Notes: generated by a model not told the origin, from the letters alone. A stretch of DNA of 64,000 nucleotides from Sphingomonas faeni (GCF_003053745.1 NZ_QAYE01000005.1:1-64000); one strand, 5' to 3'. Shown: positions 43,568-53,926, counted from the first letter of the stretch. Numbers and translations: made by a program.

Positions 43568-44914
43568 ATGTTGACCCTACCCACTCAGACATATGGCGTC
43601 GCGGAAACGCCCGCGCGGAAGCGCTGGAGCGGCCAGCTTTATATCCAGGTCCTGATCGCGATCGCGCTCGGCGCGGCGCTCGGGCATTTCTATCCGACGT
43701 ACGGCGCGGCGCTGAAGCCACTCGGCGATGCGTTCATCAAGCTGGTGAAGATGATCATCGCCCCGGTGATCTTCCTGACGCTCGTCACCGGCATCGCGGG
43801 GATGAAGGAGCTCGGCTCGGTCGGCCGCGTCGCGGGCAAGGCGTTCGCCTACTTCCTGTTCTTCTCGACGCTCGCGCTCATCGTCGGCCTGATCGTCGCC
43901 AACGTCGTCCAGCCGGGCGCGGGGATGAACATCGACGCCGCCACGCTCGATACCAAGGGCATCGCCGACTACACCGTGAAGGCGCACGAGACGACGATCA
44001 CCGGGTTCCTGATGAGCATCATCCCGGACACGATGGTCAGCGCGTTCACCGAGGGCAACATCCTCCAGATCCTGCTCGTCGCGATCCTGTTCGGCATTTC
44101 GCTGAGCCTGGTCGGCGAGCCTGCCAAGCCGGTGCTGAACTTCCTCGAGCGCCTCAGCCTGATCGTCTTCAAGCTGGTCGGCATCCTGATGCGCGCAGCC
44201 CCGCTCGGTGCGTTCGGTGCGATCGCGTTCACGATCGGCAAATACGGGATCGGCAGCCTCGCCAATCTCGGCGCGCTGGTCGCGACCTTCTATCTGACCG
44301 CTGCGCTGTTCGTGATCGTCATCCTCGGCACCGTCGCGCGGCTGACTGGCTTCTCGATCTTCAAACTGATCAAGTATCTGAAGGCCGAATTGCTGCTGGT
44401 GCTCGGTACGTCGTCGTCGGAAGCTGCGCTGCCGAACCTGATCCAGAAGATGGAGGCGGCAGGCTGCGAGAAGTCGGTGGTCGGGCTGGTCGTGCCGACC
44501 GGCTATTCGTTCAATCTCGACGGCACCAACATCTACATGACGCTGGCGGCGCTGTTCATCGCGCAGGCGACCAACACGCATTTGACGCTCGGCCAGGAAC
44601 TGTTGCTGCTGGTCGTCGCGATGATCTCGTCCAAGGGTGCGGCGGGCGTCACCGGCGCGGGCTTCATCACCTTGGCCGCGACGCTGTCAATCGTGCCGAC
44701 CGTGCCGATCGCCGGCATGGCGCTGATCCTCGGCGTCGATCGCTTCATGAGCGAGTGCCGCAGTCTCACCAACTTCATCGGCAACGCAGTAGCGACGATC
44801 GTCGTCGCCCGCTGGGAGGGCGCCCTCGACCGCGACAAGCTCGACGCTGCCTTGTCGGGCAAGCTTCCCGAGTTCGTGCCGGCGGCAATCCCCGCCGCTG
44901 CTACCGCCCATTGA
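43568..44914 (+). CDS. dctA: C4-dicarboxylate:cation symporter DctA
   Basis: A 448-residue DAACS-family symporter with eight helices and two re-entrant loops. The landmarks are [77 protein letters not shown] and [16 protein letters not shown]. It imports succinate, fumarate and malate with protons or Na+. The ATG at 43568 follows AGGAGG by only 2 bp, so the adjacent TTG at 43571 is an equally possible start. It is divergent from dctB and leads into a porin gene. Confidence 0.95.
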   Translation: MLTLPTQTYGVAETPARKRWSGQLYIQVLIAIALGAALGHFYPTYGAALKPLGDAFIKLVKMIIAPVIFLTLVTGIAGMKELGSVGRVAGKAFAYFLFFSTLALIVGLIVANVVQPGAGMNIDAATLDTKGIADYTVKAHETTITGFLMSIIPDTMVSAFTEGNILQILLVAILFGISLSLVGEPAKPVLNFLERLSLIVFKLVGILMRAAPLGAFGAIAFTIGKYGIGSLANLGALVATFYLTAALFVIVILGTVARLTGFSIFKLIKYLKAELLLVLGTSSSEAALPNLIQKMEAAGCEKSVVGLVVPTGYSFNLDGTNIYMTLAALFIAQATNTHLTLGQELLLLVVAMISSKGAAGVTGAGFITLAATLSIVPTVPIAGMALILGVDRFMSECRSLTNFIGNAVATIVVARWEGALDRDKLDAALSGKLPEFVPAAIPAAATAH

Positions 44915-44920
44915 TGCCGG

Positions 44921-44943
44921 CGGGGACGGCCAGTCCGTCCCCG
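44921..44943 (+). terminator. Hairpin between dctA and the porin gene
   Basis: CGGGGACGG (44921-44929) pairs with CCGTCCCCG (44935-44943) just after the dctA stop codon. There is no T run, so partial read-through into the porin gene is likely. Confidence 0.5.
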
Positions 44944-44966
44944 TTCGCCAGTACCGGAACTTGCTT

Positions 44967-46505
44967 ATGACCTCGATGACGATGCGCCGCTTGCGGCACG
45001 CGGCTGGCCTTGCCACGTCCGCGCTCTCGATCTTCGCGTTCGCGAATGTCGCCACCGCGCAGGCCGAGGCGCCGCCGTCACGGCAGGCCAATATCGGCGC
45101 CAAGGACGTGTCGAGCACCGCCGAAGCCTCGCCGATCGCCGAGAGCTATCCCAACGCCGCGATCGGCGACGGCGTGACGGCGGGTGGTTACAACCAGTCG
45201 CGCTGGGCGGAGGACTGGTCGAAGCTGCGCGATCCGAAGAAGCGCAAGGACATCGTCGACCAGTTGAAGTTCATCTCGATCGCGGGTGATGGCGACGTCT
45301 ATCTGACGCTGTCGGGCGAGGCGCGGTTGCGCGTCAACGAGACGACCAACCCCAATCTGCGCGATGCCGAGGCACAGCGGCAGGACATTCTCCGCCTGTT
45401 CGGTGGCGCCGACCTGCACGTCGGCCAGCATCTCCGCTTCTACGGCGAACTCGCGCACGGCACGCTGGAGGGGCAGAATCTCGGCACCGCGCTGCCGAAC
45501 CTGCGCAACAAGCTGGCGGTGCAGCAGGCGTTCGTCGATCTGACCGGGACGGTCGCCGATGTCGATGTCGGCGTGCGCTATGGTCGCCAGACGTTCGCGG
45601 ACGGTCCGAATCTGCTGGTCGTGCCACGCGACAACAACACGTTGTTCTTTGGCTTCAACGGCTTCCGCGCCTGGGCGCGCACCGCCGGTGTCCGCGCCGA
45701 CGTGTTCGATTTCAAGCCGACCGCGTATGGCAATGGCGGTACTCAGGACGACAACGCCGAGCGCGCACGGCGCTTCTCGGGCATCTCGACGGGCATCGTC
45801 GTGCCGGAGACGCTGTTCGGTGGCTCGAAGCTATACGTCGATCCGTTCCTCTGGCGCCTGCGCAACCGCGCGGCGGTATGGGGCACGGACAATGCGCGCG
45901 AAGTCCGCAATTTCTACGGCCTGCACGTCTGGGGCGATGCGGGGCCGGTCAACCTAGACTGGACGATCAACTATCAGGGCGGTTCGTACGACAACCGCTC
46001 GATCAAGGCGTGGCTGATCCTGTTGGCGCAGACCTACAAGCTCGGCGAGGGCAAGTCCGCACCGCGCGTCGGCTTCCACGCGGACTATGCGAGCGGCGGC
46101 GGCGCGTACGGTAACGGCACGTTGCGCAACTCGTTGGCGCCGTTCGGCAACAACATCTATTACAGCTATCAGCTGTTCGCGACGCCGACCAACCTGATTG
46201 CGCTGGCACCGAACGTGACCTTCACGCCGTTCGGCAAGCTGCGCATGACCGCGGAATATCAGCGCTCGTGGCGCGATACGACGAGCGATGCGGTGTACCG
46301 CGCGAACGGCTCTGCATTCGCGGGAACGCAGAATTTCGGGGGCAAGAAGATCGCCGATACGCTGCGGTTCCAGGCGGTGTATCCGTTCACCTCGCGGCTG
46401 TCGTTCACCGGGCGATACGAGCATCTGATCGCCGGGCCGGCGCTGACCAATGCGGGGTATAAGAACTCCGACTTTCTGGCGGGCTGGATCAGCTACCGGT
46501 TCTGA
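44967..46505 (+). CDS. Alginate-export-type outer-membrane porin
   Basis: A 512-residue outer-membrane beta-barrel. A signal peptide covers about residues 1-32 (ending NVATAQA). A barrel of the alginate-export (AlgE-like) family follows, with repeated strands ending in aromatics (TLSGEARLRVNETTNP, VDVGVRYGRQTFADGPN, RFSGISTGIVVPETLFG) and a final aromatic strand FLAGWISYRF. It follows dctA after 52 bp with a hairpin, so a role in C4-dicarboxylate or other carboxylate uptake across the outer membrane is likely, rather than alginate export. Confidence 0.88.
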   Translation: MTSMTMRRLRHAAGLATSALSIFAFANVATAQAEAPPSRQANIGAKDVSSTAEASPIAESYPNAAIGDGVTAGGYNQSRWAEDWSKLRDPKKRKDIVDQLKFISIAGDGDVYLTLSGEARLRVNETTNPNLRDAEAQRQDILRLFGGADLHVGQHLRFYGELAHGTLEGQNLGTALPNLRNKLAVQQAFVDLTGTVADVDVGVRYGRQTFADGPNLLVVPRDNNTLFFGFNGFRAWARTAGVRADVFDFKPTAYGNGGTQDDNAERARRFSGISTGIVVPETLFGGSKLYVDPFLWRLRNRAAVWGTDNAREVRNFYGLHVWGDAGPVNLDWTINYQGGSYDNRSIKAWLILLAQTYKLGEGKSAPRVGFHADYASGGGAYGNGTLRNSLAPFGNNIYYSYQLFATPTNLIALAPNVTFTPFGKLRMTAEYQRSWRDTTSDAVYRANGSAFAGTQNFGGKKIADTLRFQAVYPFTSRLSFTGRYEHLIAGPALTNAGYKNSDFLAGWISYRF

Positions 46506-46528
46506 CGGGGCGATCGCCCCACTCCACT

Positions 46529-46613
46529 CCGTCATCCTGACGAAAGTCAGGACCCAGGGTCACGGGCGCTAACGTTCCTGGCTCTGGGTCCTGACTTTCG
46601 TCAGGATGACGGG
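46529..46613. repeat. Paired-arm repeat, CGTCATCCTGACGAAAGTCA family
   Basis: GTCATCCTGACGAAAGTCAG followed by GACCCAGGG, and the inverted CTCTGGGTCCTGACTTTCGT then CAGGATGAC. Siblings lie at 52205, 52617 and 59155. It separates the porin gene from the acyl-CoA dehydrogenase pair. Confidence 0.9.
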
Positions 46614-46738
46614 AGGGGCCGCGATACCGTTCGGATCAACCTGCGTCGCTCCGCACGACAAATTCGATTACCCAGACCATACCGGTCCTTCAATTCTTCG
46701 ATCGACTGTGGCACACAGGCTCCAACATCAGGAGTCAC

Positions 46739-47941
46739 ATGGTCATGGATCTCAGCTTCACGCCCGAGGAAGAAGCCTTTCGCGAGGAAGTCCGCGCGTT
46801 CTTTCGCGACAAACTCCCAGCGCGTCTTTCTACGCTGGTCCGCGAGGGCAAGCGACTGCGCAAGTCGGACATGGAGGAATGGCACGCGATCCTTAACGAG
46901 CGCGGCTGGCTGGCGAACCACTGGCCCGAGCAATGGGGTGGTCCGGGCTGGAGCGTGATCCAGCGGTTCATCTTCGACAATGAGTCCGCGCTCGCGCACG
47001 CGCCCCGCGTCGTCCCGTTCGGCGTCAACATGCTCGGCCCGGTGCTGATCAAATACGGCTCGGAAGAGCAGAAGAAGCAGTGGCTGCCGCGGATTCTCGA
47101 CGGCTCGGACTGGTGGTGCCAGGGCTATTCCGAGCCGGGCGCGGGGTCCGATCTCGCGGGCCTTAAGACGACGGCTGTGCGGAAGGGCGACGTCTATGTC
47201 GTCAACGGCCAGAAGACGTGGACGACGCTCGGCCAGCATGCCGACATGATCTTCTGCCTCGTTCGCACCGACCCGACCGCGAAGAAGCAGGAAGGCATCT
47301 CGTTCCTGCTGATCGACATGAAGTCGCCCGGCATCGAGGTCCGCCCGATCACGCTGATCGACGGCGAGCAGGAAGTGAACGAGGTGTTCTTCACCGATGT
47401 CGAGGTGCCCGTCGCCAATCTCGTCGGCGAAGAGAACATGGGCTGGACCTACGCCAAGTACCTGCTGACCTATGAGCGCACCAACATCGCCGGCGTCGGC
47501 TTCTCGATCGCGTCGTTCGAGCGGTTGAAGGAAGTCGCGCAGATGCAGAAGAAGGGTGGGCGTGCGCTGGCCGACGATCCCTTGTTCGCGGCGCGGATGG
47601 CGCGGGTCGAGATCGATCTGGCCAACATGCAGACGACTAACCTGCGCGTGCTCGCGGCGGTCGCGGGTGGCGGTGCGCCGGGTGCGGAGAGTTCGATGCT
47701 TAAGATCAAGGGCACCGAGATCCGGCAGGAGATCACCTCGCTGACGCGTCGCGCCTATGGCTCGTATGCGGCGCCCTACATACCCGAAGCTCTGGAGGCA
47801 GGCTGGAACGGCGAGGATGTCGGCCCGGAGGACGCGGCGATGGCGGCGCCGAGCTATTTCAACAATCGCAAACTGTCGATCTTCGGCGGGTCGAACGAGA
47901 TCCAGAAGAACATCATCTCCAAAGCCATCCTGGGTCTGTGA
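46739..47941 (+). CDS. Acyl-CoA dehydrogenase, PimC-like large subunit
   Basis: A 400-residue acyl-CoA dehydrogenase resembling pimeloyl-CoA dehydrogenase large subunits (MDLSFTPEEEAFREEVRAFF, GWLANHWPEQWGGPGW). FAD-binding segments include WWCQGYSEPGAGSDLAGLKTTA. The usual catalytic Glu near the C terminus is replaced by Gly (SIFGGSNEIQ). Glu246 in YERTNIAG lies where isovaleryl-CoA dehydrogenase-type enzymes keep their base, so it is the likely catalytic residue. AGGAG is 4 bp from the ATG. The smaller partner starts 4 bp after its stop, so the two probably form an alpha2beta2 enzyme. Confidence 0.92.
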   Translation: MVMDLSFTPEEEAFREEVRAFFRDKLPARLSTLVREGKRLRKSDMEEWHAILNERGWLANHWPEQWGGPGWSVIQRFIFDNESALAHAPRVVPFGVNMLGPVLIKYGSEEQKKQWLPRILDGSDWWCQGYSEPGAGSDLAGLKTTAVRKGDVYVVNGQKTWTTLGQHADMIFCLVRTDPTAKKQEGISFLLIDMKSPGIEVRPITLIDGEQEVNEVFFTDVEVPVANLVGEENMGWTYAKYLLTYERTNIAGVGFSIASFERLKEVAQMQKKGGRALADDPLFAARMARVEIDLANMQTTNLRVLAAVAGGGAPGAESSMLKIKGTEIRQEITSLTRRAYGSYAAPYIPEALEAGWNGEDVGPEDAAMAAPSYFNNRKLSIFGGSNEIQKNIISKAILGL

Positions 47942-47945
47942 TACC

Positions 47946-49028
<1,083 letters not shown>

Positions 49029-49080
49029 GCTGGGTCGGTTGGCTAGTTTGAATAGACCAAGCCAGCCTGCCCACAACGCG

Positions 49081-49188
49081 TTCCCCTCCCTGGAAGGGAG
49101 GGGCTAGGGGTGGGTTGGCTGCTTGGGATGCTCGGCGCTAGCCAACTGGCCGACCCACCCCCAACCCCTCCTTTCCAGGGAGGGGGGC
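49081..49188. repeat. Paired-arm repeat, CCCCTCCCTGGAAGGGAGGGG family
   Basis: TTCCCCTCCCTGGAAGGGAG at the left and CCCCTCCTTTCCAGGGAGGG at the right, with GGGTGGGTTGGC and its inverse GCCGACCCACCC between them. It is related to, but distinct from, the copies at 5655 and 55814. Confidence 0.85.
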
Positions 49189-49191
49189 AGG

Positions 49192-49581
49192 TTAGTGTCT
49201 GGTCTCGACTGGTACGCTTTCGATCGGGACGACATCAGGCACCGTCTCGACCAACGCCGTTTTGACCGTGACCCGCTGCGCGATCATTGGCCGCAATCGT
49301 ACCCCAAGGCAGATCACCGTCGGCCATAGCAGCGTGTTGACGATGTCCAGCGAGGTATCCTCCCACCGCCACGATCCGAAGTTCAGCCGATCCATGATCT
49401 CGTTGAACGCCTCGCCCGCGACGACCACCCACCACGGAATGAACGTCCCGAACGACCGCCGCGTGATCAGCCGCGCGATCATGAGCAGCGCCATGCCGGC
49501 ATGAATATGGAGGATGATATCGGGGAGGCCGGTGCCGTCGCCGATCGCGTCGATCATCTGGTGATAGAGTTTGGGGATCAA
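49192..49581 (-). CDS. Hypothetical membrane protein
   Basis: A 129-residue protein with about three membrane helices (residues about 23-39, 46-60 and 80-97). Conserved-looking stretches are ILHIHAGMALLMIARLI and AGEAFNEIMDRLNFGSWRWEDTSLDIVNTLLWP. The acidic/aromatic pattern recalls VanZ-like small membrane proteins, but this is weak. The start is a TTG at 49581 with GGAG 7 bp upstream; an ATG at 49557 is an alternative. Its function is unknown. It ends beside a palindromic repeat. Confidence 0.7.
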   Translation of the reverse strand: MIPKLYHQMIDAIGDGTGLPDIILHIHAGMALLMIARLITRRSFGTFIPWWVVVAGEAFNEIMDRLNFGSWRWEDTSLDIVNTLLWPTVICLGVRLRPMIAQRVTVKTALVETVPDVVPIESVPVETRH

Positions 49582-49634
49582 CGCGCTGCTCCAGGCCCGG
49601 CGATGCTGCCATGCAACATCGATCTATACGGGCC

Positions 49635-50552
49635 TCACTCGGGGGCGGCAATCGGTGGGGACGACACGCCCATCATCAGCGGCTTCAGGTCGCCAATGGT
49701 CGAGTCCAGCCAGGCGATGAACCGGTCGATCCGCGCGATCCGGCGGACGTCGCGGTGGACGACGAGCCAGAACGAGCGCTGGATGTCGACGGCTTCGAGA
49801 AGGACGCGAACCAGTCCCGGCACGCTGTCGCCGATGAAGCACGGGAGGATGCCGCAGCCGGCGCCGGCCGCGATCAGCTCGGCCTGCGCGACGATGCTCG
49901 AACTGCGGATCGACGCGTCGAGCCGGCCGTCGATCTCCGCTAGATACCGGAGTTCGGGCGCGTAGATCATGTCGGGCACGTAGCCGATCAGCTGGTGCCG
50001 CATCAGGTCCGCGGTGGTCGCGATCGGTCCGGACCGCGCGAGGTGATCGGGATGCGCGTATAGGCCGAGGTGATAGTCGGTGAGTTTTCGCGCCACCAAC
50101 GGGCCACTCTTCGGTCGCGCGAGCATCACCGCGATATCCGCCTCTCGCCTTGAGGGATTGAGGAACCCGGTCGACGCGATCAGGTCGACCGCGATCCGCG
50201 GATGCTGGTTGGTGAACGACGCGAGACGCGGCGCGAGAATGCGGCTGCCGAAGCCTTCCGAGACGCTTAGCCTGATCGGCCCCGCGAGCACGCCTGCGTC
50301 ATTGCCCACCACTTCCTGGATGCCGAGTGCGGACGCCTCCATCGTCTCCGCGTGGTCGAGCAGTGCAGCGCCACGTTCGGTTAACGCGTAGCCGGCCACA
50401 GTCTGTTCGAACAACGTCGTCTGGAGGCGTCGTTCCAACCTTTGCAACCGCCGCGAGACCGTCGTTGCGTCTTGCCCGAGCAGTTTTGCCGCTGGCCCAA
50501 GCCTGTGCGTGCGCGCCAAAGCGAGGAAATACCGGACGTCGTCCCAATCCAT
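49635..50552 (-). CDS. LysR-family transcriptional regulator of the valine operon
   Basis: A 305-residue LysR protein. The DNA-binding helix-turn-helix is WDDVRYFLALARTHRLGPAAKLLGQDATTVSRRLQRLERRL in part (residues 2-40), with the effector-binding domain from about residue 90 (GPIRLSVSEGFGSRILAPRL). It is divergent from mmsA by 107 bp, the classical position for a regulator of the adjacent valine-degradation genes. No operator is assigned; look between 50553 and 50659. Confidence 0.92.
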   Translation of the reverse strand: MDWDDVRYFLALARTHRLGPAAKLLGQDATTVSRRLQRLERRLQTTLFEQTVAGYALTERGAALLDHAETMEASALGIQEVVGNDAGVLAGPIRLSVSEGFGSRILAPRLASFTNQHPRIAVDLIASTGFLNPSRREADIAVMLARPKSGPLVARKLTDYHLGLYAHPDHLARSGPIATTADLMRHQLIGYVPDMIYAPELRYLAEIDGRLDASIRSSSIVAQAELIAAGAGCGILPCFIGDSVPGLVRVLLEAVDIQRSFWLVVHRDVRRIARIDRFIAWLDSTIGDLKPLMMGVSSPPIAAPE

Positions 50553-50659
50553 GAACGCCTCACCCTATGCTGCATATTCGCAGAGCGATTCTGCAAACAA
50601 CCCCGCTTGGCTGCGAAACGCTTATGCCCGACGGTGCGTGCAACTAGAAGAGGATGCCC

Positions 50660-52186
50660 ATGCGGACGATCGAGAATTTCGTGAGCGGTGCGGTCAGCAC
50701 GGCCGAGCGCTTCGGTGATGTGTTCGACCCGAATTCGGGCGACGTACAGGCGCGCGTGCGGCTGTCGGGTGCGACCGATCTGGACCGTGCGGTCGCCGCC
50801 GCAAAAAAGGCGCAGCCGGGCTGGGCCGCGACTAACCCTCAACGGCGTGCTCGCGTGATGTTCGAGTTCAAGCGGCTCGTCGAAGCGAACATGGACGAAC
50901 TCGCACGACTGCTCTCGTCCGAGCACGGCAAGGTGATCGCGGATTCGAAGGGCGACATCCAGCGCGGGCTCGAGGTCATAGAGTTCTGTTGCGGCATCCC
51001 GCACATCCTCAAGGGCGAATATACGCAGGGCGCCGGGCCGGGGATCGACGTATATTCGATGCGCCAGCCGCTCGGCATCGGTGCCGGCATCACGCCGTTC
51101 AACTTCCCGGCAATGATCCCGTTGTGGATGTCGGGCGTCGCGATCGCCACCGGCAACGCGTTCATCCTCAAGCCGTCCGAGCGTGATCCGTCGGTGCCGG
51201 TGCGGCTCGGCGAATTGTTCGTCGAGGCGGGGCTTCCCGAGGGCATCTTCCAGGTCGTCCACGGCGACAAGGAAATGGTCGATGCGATCCTCGATCACCC
51301 GGCGATCTCGGCGGTGAGCTTCGTTGGCTCGTCCGACATCGCGCATTACGTATACCGTCGCGGCGTCGAGGCGGGCAAGCGCGTCCAGGCGATGGGCGGC
51401 GCGAAGAACCACGGCATCGTCATGCCCGACGCGGACCTCGACCAGGTCGTCGCCGACCTGTCGGGTGCGGCGTTCGGGAGCGCCGGCGAGCGTTGCATGG
51501 CGCTGCCGGTGGTGGTCCCGGTCGGCGAGAAGACCGCAATCGCGCTGCGCGAGAAGCTGATCCCGGCGATCGCGGCTTTGGGCGTGGGCGTGTCGACCGA
51601 CAACGACGCGCATTATGGGCCGGTGGTGAACGCGGCGCATCGCACCCGGATCGAAAACTGGATCCAGACCGGCGTCGACGAGGGCGCGGAACTGGTCGTC
51701 GATGGGCGCGGGTTTGCGTTGCAGGGCCATGAAAAGGGCTTCTTCATCGGGCCTTCGCTGTTCGATCACGTGACGACCGAGATGTCGGCGTACAAGGAGG
51801 AGATCTTCGGGCCGGTGCTGCAGATCGTCCGCGCCGCCGATTTCGAGGAGGCGGTGCGCCTGCCGAGCGAGCATCAATACGGCAACGGCGTCGCGATCTT
51901 CACGCGCAACGGCCACGCGGCGCGCGAGTTCGCGGCGCGGGTGAACGTGGGGATGGTCGGCATCAACGTGCCGATACCGGTGCCGGTCGCGTATCACACG
52001 TTCGGCGGGTGGAAGCGCTCGGCGTTTGGGGACACCAACCAGCACGGGATGGAAGGCGTGAAGTTCTGGACCAAGGTCAAGACGATCACGCAGCGTTGGC
52101 CGGACGGGTCTGCGCTGCCGGCTATGGCTGAGGATGGCGGGCCGGCGCGGAATAACGACGCGTTCGTTATCCCGACGATGGGGTAA
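50660..52186 (+). CDS. mmsA: CoA-acylating methylmalonate-semialdehyde dehydrogenase
   Basis: A 508-residue aldehyde dehydrogenase that turns (methyl)malonate semialdehyde into propionyl-CoA (acetyl-CoA) using NAD and CoA. The family-specific FCCGIPHILKGEY-like stretch (EFCCGIPHILKGEY), PFNFPAMIPLWM, EAGLPEGIFQVVHG, the cysteine in FGSAGERCMALP and SERDPSVPVRLGELF are present. It lacks the Glu used by hydrolytic ALDHs, as expected for CoA-dependent enzymes. I chose the ATG at 50660, 6 bp after AAGAGG; an ATG at 50654 is less well spaced. It starts the valine operon. Confidence 0.96.
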   Translation: MRTIENFVSGAVSTAERFGDVFDPNSGDVQARVRLSGATDLDRAVAAAKKAQPGWAATNPQRRARVMFEFKRLVEANMDELARLLSSEHGKVIADSKGDIQRGLEVIEFCCGIPHILKGEYTQGAGPGIDVYSMRQPLGIGAGITPFNFPAMIPLWMSGVAIATGNAFILKPSERDPSVPVRLGELFVEAGLPEGIFQVVHGDKEMVDAILDHPAISAVSFVGSSDIAHYVYRRGVEAGKRVQAMGGAKNHGIVMPDADLDQVVADLSGAAFGSAGERCMALPVVVPVGEKTAIALREKLIPAIAALGVGVSTDNDAHYGPVVNAAHRTRIENWIQTGVDEGAELVVDGRGFALQGHEKGFFIGPSLFDHVTTEMSAYKEEIFGPVLQIVRAADFEEAVRLPSEHQYGNGVAIFTRNGHAAREFAARVNVGMVGINVPIPVPVAYHTFGGWKRSAFGDTNQHGMEGVKFWTKVKTITQRWPDGSALPAMAEDGGPARNNDAFVIPTMG

Positions 52187-52204
52187 GGGATGCTGCCCTC
52201 TCAT

Positions 52205-52292
52205 CCCGTCATCCTGGACTTGATCCAGGATCCAGAGCCATCAGCGGCGACGTCCGTGGCTCTGGATCCTGACTTTCGTCAGGATGACGGGA
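52205..52292. repeat. Paired-arm repeat, CGTCATCCTGACGAAAGTCA family (left of GIY-YIG gene)
   Basis: CCGTCATCCTGGACTTGATC then CAGGATCCAGAGCC, and the inverted GGCTCTGGATCCTGACTTTC then GTCAGGATGACGGG. The right end contains the last three codons and the stop codon of the GIY-YIG gene. Confidence 0.88.
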
Positions 52293-52623
52293 TTGGGGTG
52301 GGGAGCGGATCGAAACCCCAGTCTTCGGCCAGATCGCGCCACGTGGGATTGTCGGTCTCGATCAGTTCTTTCTTCCAGGAGCGCTTCCAGACCTTGAGTT
52401 GCTTCTCGCGGGTGATCGCCGCTTCCATCGTGTCGGCCATCGCGAACCACACCAGTTGGTTCACGCCGTATCGCTTTGTGAACCCAGCGAATGCGCCCTC
52501 GCGGTGCTGAACGATCCGCGCCATCAGGTCCGACGTCACGCCGATGTAGAGCGTTCCGTTGCGCCAGCTTGCCATGATATAGACCGCCGGTTGCCTAGCC
52601 ACATCATTCCCCCAAGTCGTCAT
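52279..52623 (-). CDS. GIY-YIG nuclease domain protein (UPF0213-like size)
   Basis: A 114-residue single-domain GIY-YIG protein. The motif reads PAVYIMASWRNGTLYIGVTSDL; the catalytic Tyr and Arg (ARIVQHREG) follow, and EAAITREKQLKVWKRSWKKELI contains the conserved Glu of the REKQLK helix. The gene lies antisense inside the valine operon between mmsA and the dehydrogenase gene. Its start codon (52623) and last three codons lie inside the arms of palindromic repeats. A GTG at 52602 could be an alternative start. Small proteins of this type are common, repeat-rich and poorly characterised; a DNA-transaction role is inference. Confidence 0.9.
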   Translation of the reverse strand: MTTWGNDVARQPAVYIMASWRNGTLYIGVTSDLMARIVQHREGAFAGFTKRYGVNQLVWFAMADTMEAAITREKQLKVWKRSWKKELIETDNPTWRDLAEDWGFDPLPTPIPSS

Positions 52624-52701
52624 CCTGACGAAAGTCAGGATCCAGAGCCACCAGTTTTGGCGTTCCTGGCTCTGGATGCTGGGTCGAGCCCAGCATGACG
52701 G
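52617..52701. repeat. Paired-arm repeat, CGTCATCCTGACGAAAGTCA family (right of GIY-YIG gene)
   Basis: GTCGTCATCCTGACGAAAGT then CAGGATCCAGAGCC at the left, GGCTCTGGATGCTGGGTCGA then GCCCAGCATGACGG at the right. It supplies the start codon of the GIY-YIG gene and ends 11 bp before the next gene. Confidence 0.88.
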
Positions 52702-52712
52702 AAGAGAGACCT

Positions 52713-53858
52713 ATGACCAACCAGTTCGACCTCACCGACGACCAGCGCGAGATCCAGGACCTCGCGCGCCGGTTCACCGCCGACAGGATTACCCCGCACG
52801 CGGCCGAGTGGGACGAGAAGCACATCTTTCCGCGCGAGACGATCAAGGCGGCGGCCGAGCTCGGGTTTGCGGCGATCTATGTCAGTGAGGAGAGCGGCGG
52901 GATCGCGCTGGGGCGGCTTGAGGCGGCGCTGATCATGGAAGCGATGTCGTACGGGTGCCCTTCGACGTCCGCTTTCATCAGCATCCACAACATGGCGGCG
53001 TGGATGATCGACCGGTTCGGATCGGCTGCGGTGAAGGACAAGTATCTGCCCGATCTAGTGACGATGGACCGGCTGGCGAGCTATTGCCTGACCGAGCCGG
53101 GGTCAGGTTCCGACGCGGCTGCTCTGAAGACGCGAGCCGTCCGCGATGGCGACGACTGGATCGTGACCGGTTCGAAGCAGTTCATCTCGGGTGCGGGCGA
53201 GAACGAGGTGTATGTGACGATGGTCCGCACCGGTGAGGACGGGCCGAAGGGCATCTCGTGCCTCGTGATCGAGAAGGACATGCCGGGCGTGTCGTTCGGC
53301 GCGAACGAGAAGAAGCTCGGCTGGCATTCGCAGCCCACGCGGCAGGTGATCTTCGACGGCGTCCGCGTGCCGGGGGCGAACATGGTCGGCGGTGAGGGCG
53401 AAGGCTTTCGGATCGCGATGATGGGGCTCGACGGCGGGCGGCTGAACATCGGTGCGTGCTCGCTCGGTGGGGCGCAGCGGTGTCTCGACGAGGCGATCGC
53501 CTATACCAAGGACCGCAAACAGTTCGGGAAGGCCATCGCGGATTTCCAGAACACACAGTTCATGCTGGCCGACATGGCGACCGAGTTGGAGGCGGCGCGC
53601 GCGCTGCTCTACATCGCGGCGGCGAAGGTGACGGCGAACGCGCCCGACAAGACCAAGTTCGCGGCGATGGCGAAGCGGCTGGCGACCGATACCGGCTCGT
53701 CGGTAGTCGACCGCGCTCTGCAGCTGCATGGCGGCTACGGGTATCTTCAGGACTATCCGATCGAACGCTTCTGGCGCGACCTGCGCGTGCATTCGATCCT
53801 TGAGGGGACGAACCAGGTCATGCGCATGATCGTCGGTCGCGAACTGACGCGGCAATAG
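52713..53858 (+). CDS. Isobutyryl-CoA dehydrogenase (acyl-CoA dehydrogenase)
   Basis: A 381-residue acyl-CoA dehydrogenase resembling ACAD8, which makes methacrylyl-CoA from isobutyryl-CoA. It has FAD-binding YCLTEPGSGSDAAALKT, LGWHSQPTRQVIFDGVRVP and the catalytic Glu in SILEGTNQVMRMIV. Its position directly after mmsA and before a 3-hydroxyisobutyryl-CoA hydrolase supports a valine role. I chose the ATG at 52713 (MTNQFDLTDD); an earlier in-frame ATG at 52695 lies inside the repeat's arm. A GAAGAGAG site precedes the chosen start. Confidence 0.93.
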   Translation: MTNQFDLTDDQREIQDLARRFTADRITPHAAEWDEKHIFPRETIKAAAELGFAAIYVSEESGGIALGRLEAALIMEAMSYGCPSTSAFISIHNMAAWMIDRFGSAAVKDKYLPDLVTMDRLASYCLTEPGSGSDAAALKTRAVRDGDDWIVTGSKQFISGAGENEVYVTMVRTGEDGPKGISCLVIEKDMPGVSFGANEKKLGWHSQPTRQVIFDGVRVPGANMVGGEGEGFRIAMMGLDGGRLNIGACSLGGAQRCLDEAIAYTKDRKQFGKAIADFQNTQFMLADMATELEAARALLYIAAAKVTANAPDKTKFAAMAKRLATDTGSSVVDRALQLHGGYGYLQDYPIERFWRDLRVHSILEGTNQVMRMIVGRELTRQ

Positions 53859-53861
53859 CAT

Positions 53862-53917
53862 GTTCTCCCGTGAAGGCGGGAGTCCAGTCTGGGCTCCCGC
53901 CTTCGCGGGAGAACAAG
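53862..53917. repeat. Paired-arm repeat, CTCCCGCGAAGGCGGGAG family
   Basis: TGTTCTCCCGTGAAGGCGGG, then CCAGTCTGGG and CCCGCCTTCGCGGGAGAACA. It fills the gap between the isobutyryl-CoA dehydrogenase and hydrolase genes and could make an RNA hairpin between cistrons. Confidence 0.9.
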
Positions 53918-53926
53918 GAAGAGCGA

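Noticed and set aside
43492..44970. 492-residue plus-strand frame over dctA
   Set aside because: It overlaps dctA in another frame and is rich in Arg, His and Asp without any family signature; a shadow of high-GC coding DNA.
46507..46520. GGGGCGATCGCCCC after the porin stop as a terminator
   Set aside because: It is a loop-free palindrome with no T run, so it cannot form a normal terminator hairpin by itself.
53870..53926. Extended start of the hydrolase reading GVQSGLPPSREN
   Set aside because: These residues are the palindromic repeat; the true start has its own ribosome site at 53927.
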